Origin: an uncultured Lachnospiraceae bacterium
GTDB lineage: Bacteria > Bacillota > Clostridia > Lachnospirales > Lachnospiraceae
Direction of reading: 5' to 3'
NCBI GenBank assembly: GCA_910577955.1
Contig: CAJTNC010000009.1
Coordinates: forward strand, 1 to 64,000
DNA: 64,000 nt
The position numbers and the translations under genes are program-made. Shown here piece after piece: positions 60,142 to 64,000 of this stretch (positions are counted from its first letter, which is position 1; each line of letters opens with the position of its first letter). The notes under the pieces are model-generated. The model did no database searches, was not told the DNA's origin, and worked only from the letters and a program-made list of their open reading frames with translations.

Positions 60142-61410
60142 TTATTCGCCTGCTTTGATCATTGTCCTTCCGCTTGGAAGATACAGATCCGGATAATCTT
60201 CTTTCACCGTCACACCGCCGATACAGACATTCTTTCCGATCGTTACATCGTCCGGGATAACACTCTTCTCACCGACAGTACACAAACCATGATTATAGAT
60301 GTGGGGATCCGTCTCGTTGTCTTTCTCCTCACCGATACCCATCTTCACGCGGTCTCCGATCTTCACATTCTCAGCGATGATCACTTTGTTCAGCTCTCCG
60401 CTGTGACCGATCTTCGTGTCATTCATAATGATGGAGTCGCGCACCACCGTTCCGGCGCCGACCACCACATTGCAGCCGATCACCGAATTGTACACCTTGC
60501 CATAGATCTCCGTTCCCTCGCCGATAATGCTGCGCTCTACTTCGCTGTCCTCCGAAAAATACTGCGGGGGCAGAGCGTCGGATTTCGTGTATATTTTCCA
60601 GTACTCTTCATACAGATTGAATTCCGGCACGATATCGATAAGTTCCATGTTCGCTTCCCAGTAAGAATGCAGCGTTCCGACATCCTTCCAGTAACCGTTG
60701 AACTCGTAAGCGTACAGCGGATAATCGTTGTCCTTGCAGTAAGGAATCACATGCTTGCCAAAATCGAGATGAGGCTGATCGGAATTTTTCATCAGAGCTT
60801 CCCGCAAAGTCTTCCAATTAAATATGTAAATACCCATAGATGCGAGATTGCTGCGGGGCTTTGCCGGTTTCTCTTCGAAATCAACGATCCGCTTATCTTC
60901 ATCCGTGATCATGATACCAAAACGACTCGCCTCCTCCCAGGGCACAGGCATAACCGCGATCGTCACTCCCGCATTGTTTCTCTTGTGAAAGTCAAGCATC
61001 GCCTCATAATCCATTTTGTAAATGTGGTCGCCGGAAAGTATCAGTACATATTCCGGATTATAGCTGTCCATATATTCGATATTCTGGAAGATCGCATTCG
61101 CAGTACCTGTGTACCACTCCGTGCTTTCAATTTTCTCATAGGGCGGAAGTACGGTCACACCGCCGATATTTCTGTCCAGATCCCAGGGGATACCGATTCC
61201 GATATGGGTATTCAGTCTCAGCGGCTGGTACTGCGTCAGTACGCCTACCGTATCCACACCGGAATTGATGCAGTTACTCAGAGGGAAATCAATAATCCTG
61301 TACTTTCCGCCAAACGCAACCGCGGGTTTTGCAACTTTCGAGGTCAGAATACCCAGCCGGCTTCCCTGACCACCTGCCAAAAGCATGGCAATCATTTCTT
61401 TTTTAATCAT
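60142..61410 (-). CDS. glgC: Glucose-1-phosphate adenylyltransferase
   Basis: This enzyme makes ADP-glucose for glycogen synthesis. The 422-residue protein has MLLAGGQGSRLGILT, RIIDFPLSNCINSG, YTGTANAIFQN, the SGDHIYKMDY active-site region, FEEKPAKPRSNLASMGIYIF and a C-terminal beta-helix domain. It is the first gene of a minus-strand set glgC-glgD-spoVG-pth-mfd and is divergent from murC. Confidence 0.96.
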   Translation of the reverse strand: MIKKEMIAMLLAGGQGSRLGILTSKVAKPAVAFGGKYRIIDFPLSNCINSGVDTVGVLTQYQPLRLNTHIGIGIPWDLDRNIGGVTVLPPYEKIESTEWYTGTANAIFQNIEYMDSYNPEYVLILSGDHIYKMDYEAMLDFHKRNNAGVTIAVMPVPWEEASRFGIMITDEDKRIVDFEEKPAKPRSNLASMGIYIFNWKTLREALMKNSDQPHLDFGKHVIPYCKDNDYPLYAYEFNGYWKDVGTLHSYWEANMELIDIVPEFNLYEEYWKIYTKSDALPPQYFSEDSEVERSIIGEGTEIYGKVYNSVIGCNVVVGAGTVVRDSIIMNDTKIGHSGELNKVIIAENVKIGDRVKMGIGEEKDNETDPHIYNHGLCTVGEKSVIPDDVTIGKNVCIGGVTVKEDYPDLYLPSGRTMIKAGE

Positions 61411-61455
61411 AGCATCACCTCAATATTTTTACAAAATGTTGAATTTCTCTTTTTC

Positions 61456-61484
61456 AGTATAGCACAAGCTTGTCAAAAAGTGAA
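61456..61484 (-). promoter_or_regulatory. Possible promoter of glgC
   Basis: Minus-strand TTCACT (61484-61479), 17 bases and TATACT (61461-61456). ACAAGCTTGT, a 10-bp perfect palindrome, lies in the spacer. Confidence 0.5.
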
Positions 61485-61609
61485 TAATAAATCTTAAAAA
61501 TCCTTTTCTATTTTGTAGATATTATTCATTATTTTTTCAATTTTCCTTTTGTTTTTTATATTTTTTACATACTTTTGCAATTTTTTGTCTTTTTCTTTTC
61601 TTTTTCGCC

Positions 61610-61638
61610 TTGATAGTGTACACTTTCGAGGGTAAAAT
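61610..61638 (+). promoter_or_regulatory. Promoter of murC
   Basis: TTGATA (61610-61615), 17 bases and TAAAAT (61633-61638) end 39 bases before murC. The spacer contains the palindrome GTGTACAC. The 267-base gap to glgC is otherwise a strongly T-rich stretch on the plus strand. Confidence 0.75.
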
Positions 61639-61677
61639 ATATACTGTATATTAAGAAAGCAAACATGAGGTATCGCT

Positions 61678-63057
61678 ATGTATCAGATTCATTTCGACAA
61701 ACCAATACATATTCACTTTATCGGCATCGGCGGCATCAGCATGAGCGGGCTTGCAGAAATCCTGCTGTCGGAAGGCTTTCCTGTCTCGGGTTCCGACAAT
61801 AAGCCTTCTCCTCTGACAGAAATGCTGACAGAAAAGGGAGCTGTTATCAAATACGGCCAGAGAAAAGAAAATATAACGAATGATATCGATCTGGTTGTCT
61901 ACACCAGCGCCATTCATCCCGACAACCCCGAATTTCTCGCCGTTCAGGAAAAAGGGCTTCCGTCCCTCACCAGAGCCGAGCTGCTCGGTCAGATGATGCG
62001 CCAGTACAAAACTCCCATCGCCGTCAGCGGCACCCACGGCAAAACTACTACCACCGCCATGATCTCCGATATCTTGCTGCAGGCGGGAACGGATCCCACT
62101 CTCTCCATCGGCGGAATCTTAAAATCCATCGGCGGCAACTACCGGGTGGGCGGCTCCGAGTATTTTGTCACCGAGGCCTGCGAATATACCAACAGCTTTT
62201 TGAGCTTTTTCCCGAAGATCGGCATAATTCTGAATGTACAGGAAGATCATCTCGATTTCTTCAAAGATCTCGCAGATATCCGAAATTCCTTCCATTCTTT
62301 TGCCAAACTCCTGCCGGAGGACGGATGTCTGATCATAAACGGCGAAATTGAAAATTACGAGGGGCTCACGGAGGGGACGGCCTGTCCTGTCGTAACCTTC
62401 GGCATGGGCAGTGAATTTGATTATTATCCCACAGACATTTCCTATGACGGCACAGGAAAACTCTCTTTCACCTGCCACGGTCCTGGCGGTTTCACGCTGC
62501 CTGTGACTCTCGGCATGCCCGGAGACCACAACATTTCCAACGCGCTCTCCGCCATCGCACTCTCCCACAGACTGAATCTTGCGGGCAGCGCGGTATGTGA
62601 GGCTCTCTCCCTTTTTAAAGGCACCGACAGGCGCTTTGACTACAAGGGACAGATCGCCGGCGTCACTGTGATCGACGACTACGCCCATCACCCAACTGAG
62701 ATAAAGGCAACCCTTCAAATGGTGTCCCACTATCCCCACAAGAGACTCTGGTGCGTATTCCAGCCCCACACCTACAGCCGCACAAAATCCTTTTTATCGG
62801 AATTTGCACAGGTTTTATCCGGTGCACAGCACGTAGTGTTAGCGGACATTTTTGCTGCCAGAGAGACGGATACGTTGGGAATCTCCTCAAGGGATCTGCA
62901 GCGGGAGATAACTTCTCTGGGCGGGGACTGCCATTATTTTTCCACTTTTGACGAGATTGAAAATTTTCTTTTGGAAAATTGCACAGCGGGTGACCTGTTG
63001 ATAACTATGGGTGCCGGAGATGTCCATAAAATTGGGGAAAATCTTCTCGGCATATAG
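61678..63057 (+). CDS. murC: UDP-N-acetylmuramate-L-alanine ligase
   Basis: MurC adds the first L-Ala to UDP-MurNAc. The 459-residue protein has the N-terminal UDP-binding Rossmann motif (HFIGIGGISMSGLAEILL), the ATP loop VSGTHGKTTTTAMI, EACEYTNSFL and HHPTEIKATL. GAGG lies before the start. It has its own promoter and terminator, so it stands alone, away from a division/cell-wall cluster. Confidence 0.96.
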   Translation: MYQIHFDKPIHIHFIGIGGISMSGLAEILLSEGFPVSGSDNKPSPLTEMLTEKGAVIKYGQRKENITNDIDLVVYTSAIHPDNPEFLAVQEKGLPSLTRAELLGQMMRQYKTPIAVSGTHGKTTTTAMISDILLQAGTDPTLSIGGILKSIGGNYRVGGSEYFVTEACEYTNSFLSFFPKIGIILNVQEDHLDFFKDLADIRNSFHSFAKLLPEDGCLIINGEIENYEGLTEGTACPVVTFGMGSEFDYYPTDISYDGTGKLSFTCHGPGGFTLPVTLGMPGDHNISNALSAIALSHRLNLAGSAVCEALSLFKGTDRRFDYKGQIAGVTVIDDYAHHPTEIKATLQMVSHYPHKRLWCVFQPHTYSRTKSFLSEFAQVLSGAQHVVLADIFAARETDTLGISSRDLQREITSLGGDCHYFSTFDEIENFLLENCTAGDLLITMGAGDVHKIGENLLGI

Positions 63058-63058
63058 T

Positions 63059-63230
63059 TTTTCCACATATCCACAATTTTTTCTCCGAAAATACGGTTGA
63101 AAATTTGTGGATATTTTGTTTTTATTTTTATTTTTTTGAATTGTCCGTTTTTGCTATTTTTATTGTAGGTTTTTACCCCTTTATCGTAAAAACTTCCCCC
63201 GTTTTATCCACAGTTTCCACACTATCCACA
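63059..63230. other. DnaA-box-like cluster
   Basis: Matches or near matches to the consensus TTATNCACA occur at 63059 (TTTTCCACA), 63067 (ATATCCACA), 63106 (TGTGGATAT, reverse), 63204 (TTATCCACA, exact), 63213 (GTTTCCACA) and 63222 (CTATCCACA). The last three are contiguous 9-mers. A T-rich stretch (63115-63170) lies between the two groups. The remaining bases to 63357 hold only the DnaD-gene promoter. Confidence 0.6.
63067..63140 (+). terminator. Terminator of murC
   Basis: ATATCCACAA (63067-63076) and TTGTGGATAT (63105-63114) form a 10-bp stem with a 28-base loop, and a T-rich run follows. Both arms are also DnaA-box-like 9-mers. Confidence 0.6.
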
Positions 63231-63307
63231 TAATCGCCGTCAAACGCCCTGAGAAAACCGCTCCTTTTGATTTAGCCATTTTGTCTATATCTTTTCTCAG
63301 GCTGTCA

Positions 63308-63316
63308 TGCTATAAT
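63308..63316 (+). promoter_or_regulatory. Extended -10 element of the DnaD-type gene
   Basis: TGC directly before TATAAT (63311-63316) forms an extended -10; no clear -35 is seen. It lies 42 bases before the ATG. Confidence 0.55.
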
Positions 63317-63357
63317 CAATCCAGTTTTGGAAATAGAAGATCAGGGGATAGTGAAAA

Positions 63358-64000
63358 ATGAACAGCTTGACAGTTTCTCAGGGGGGGCACGTCGGGATGA
63401 CTATGCTTTCCAACCGTTTCATTGACGAATACATGAGCGATGCCAATGACGCGCAGTTGAAAGTTTATCTCTATTTACTCAGATGTGCCGGTTCCGCACA
63501 GGCTACCGGTATTTCGACGATTGCTGACCATTTTAATTTTACGGAAAAAGATATCATGCGCGCTTTGCAGTATTGGGATAAAAAACATATTATTTCTTTA
63601 TTGTATGACGATGCAAAAAAACTGGCGGGCATCCGGCTCGAAAATCTTGATGCCAAAGTTTCTGCGGAAATCGTATCCATGCCGACTTTCAAAGCGTCTG
63701 TTGATACTCCCGCCCCCGTATATGACAAGAGTGTCATTACTTTGGATCAAATCCGCGCTTTTAAGCAGAAAGAGCAGACCGCAGAACTTGTTTTTGTTGC
63801 AGAACAGTATTTGGGCAAACCGCTCAGCACAGAAAACATCCGTTCCCTCATCTTTATGGAAGACCACCTAAACTTCAGCACAGATCTGATCGATTACCTG
63901 ATTCAGTACTGTGTGGACAGAGGGAAAAGAGACTTCCGCTACATTGAAAAAGTCGCCATAAGCTGGGCCGAGGCCGGTATTGCTACGCCGGAAGAGGCTG
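63358..64000 (+). CDS. DnaD-domain primosome protein (partial, runs off the window)
   Basis: The first 214 residues are visible. The N-terminal winged-helix DDBH1-type domain (SNRFIDEYMSDANDAQLKVYLYLLRCAGS...ISTIADHFNFTEKDIMRALQYW) is followed by a linker and the start of the DnaD DDBH2 domain (VFVAEQYLGKPLSTENIRSLIFMEDHLNFSTDLIDYLIQYCVDRGKRDFRYIEKVAISWAEAGI). DnaD helps load the replicative helicase. AGGGGAT lies before the ATG. A dnaC-type helicase loader gene usually follows in this group but would be outside the window. Confidence 0.9.
   Translation, partial: MNSLTVSQGGHVGMTMLSNRFIDEYMSDANDAQLKVYLYLLRCAGSAQATGISTIADHFNFTEKDIMRALQYWDKKHIISLLYDDAKKLAGIRLENLDAKVSAEIVSMPTFKASVDTPAPVYDKSVITLDQIRAFKQKEQTAELVFVAEQYLGKPLSTENIRSLIFMEDHLNFSTDLIDYLIQYCVDRGKRDFRYIEKVAISWAEAGIATPEEA

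Noticed and set aside
63058..63357. Chromosomal replication origin proper
   Set aside because: Box number and AT-rich tract are suggestive, but dnaA, dnaN and the usual origin genes are absent, so only a DnaA-box cluster is claimed.

Overview
The window reads as a chromosomal segment of a Gram-positive, spore-forming clostridium, most likely a Lachnospiraceae gut anaerobe. The basis is the gene content: sporulation genes spoVT and spoVG, a SPOCS-LysM protein and a SpoIIQ-like protein; class 1B PyrD with PyrK; paired GlgC/GlgD; a rubredoxin-fused flavoprotein; and many sugar ABC transporters of gut-anaerobe type. This assignment is inference from families; no 16S or other marker is present. 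I saw no tRNA, rRNA, CRISPR array, insertion sequence or prophage. Most genes lie on the minus strand.

Region by region. 1-9.5 kb: a small operon of a secreted FKBP-type lipoprotein, asnS and a coiled-coil NlpC/P60 hydrolase; a divergent one-TM protein; then an ispE-gntR-small membrane protein-murI-DUF1934 operon with a clear promoter, and a SPOCS-LysM spore-coat-type protein. 9.5-19.6 kb: pyrCKD, divergent plsC, murF-ddl, and three envelope or sporulation-like proteins. Two of these (a GH9-like lipoprotein and a LytM/SpoIIQ-like protein) appear to have lost their catalytic residues. 19.8-22.1 kb: a stand-alone aconitase-family hydratase. 22.2-30.5 kb: a sialic acid/ManNAc locus built around one divergent control region at about 27.47-27.68 kb (solute-binding protein, two permeases, NanA-type lyase and RpiR regulator leftward; nanE, yhcH and a ROK kinase rightward), followed by an SGNH esterase. 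30.5-36.5 kb: glycogen phosphorylase and a eukaryote-like (type 2) IleS. 36.5-45.3 kb: a second sugar locus in which an AraC regulator diverges from an ABC importer, a TIM-barrel isomerase, a zinc-less MDR dehydrogenase, a GH57-family protein and a radical SAM/SPASM protein. I do not recognise this combination as a described pathway and regard it as the best candidate for an undescribed metabolic system.

45.3-54.1 kb: pncB, spoVT, a flavin reductase-rubredoxin fusion, thymidine kinase and a BMP-type nucleoside ABC importer, so nucleoside uptake sits next to a salvage kinase; then an easily missed 33-residue ORF. 54.3-61.4 kb: mfd, pth, spoVG, glgD, glgC. 61.7-64 kb: murC and the start of a DnaD-type primosome gene, separated by about 300 bp that hold a cluster of DnaA-box-like 9-mers.

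The most notable non-coding signals are that DnaA-box cluster; a 17-bp perfect inverted repeat whose 3' arm contains the spoVT Shine-Dalgarno; two overlapping, mutually exclusive hairpins between a solute-binding protein gene and its permease gene; duplicated dyads in the pyrC/plsC divergent promoter; and palindromes over the two sugar-locus control regions. Coordinates of sites were read by eye from the sequence.
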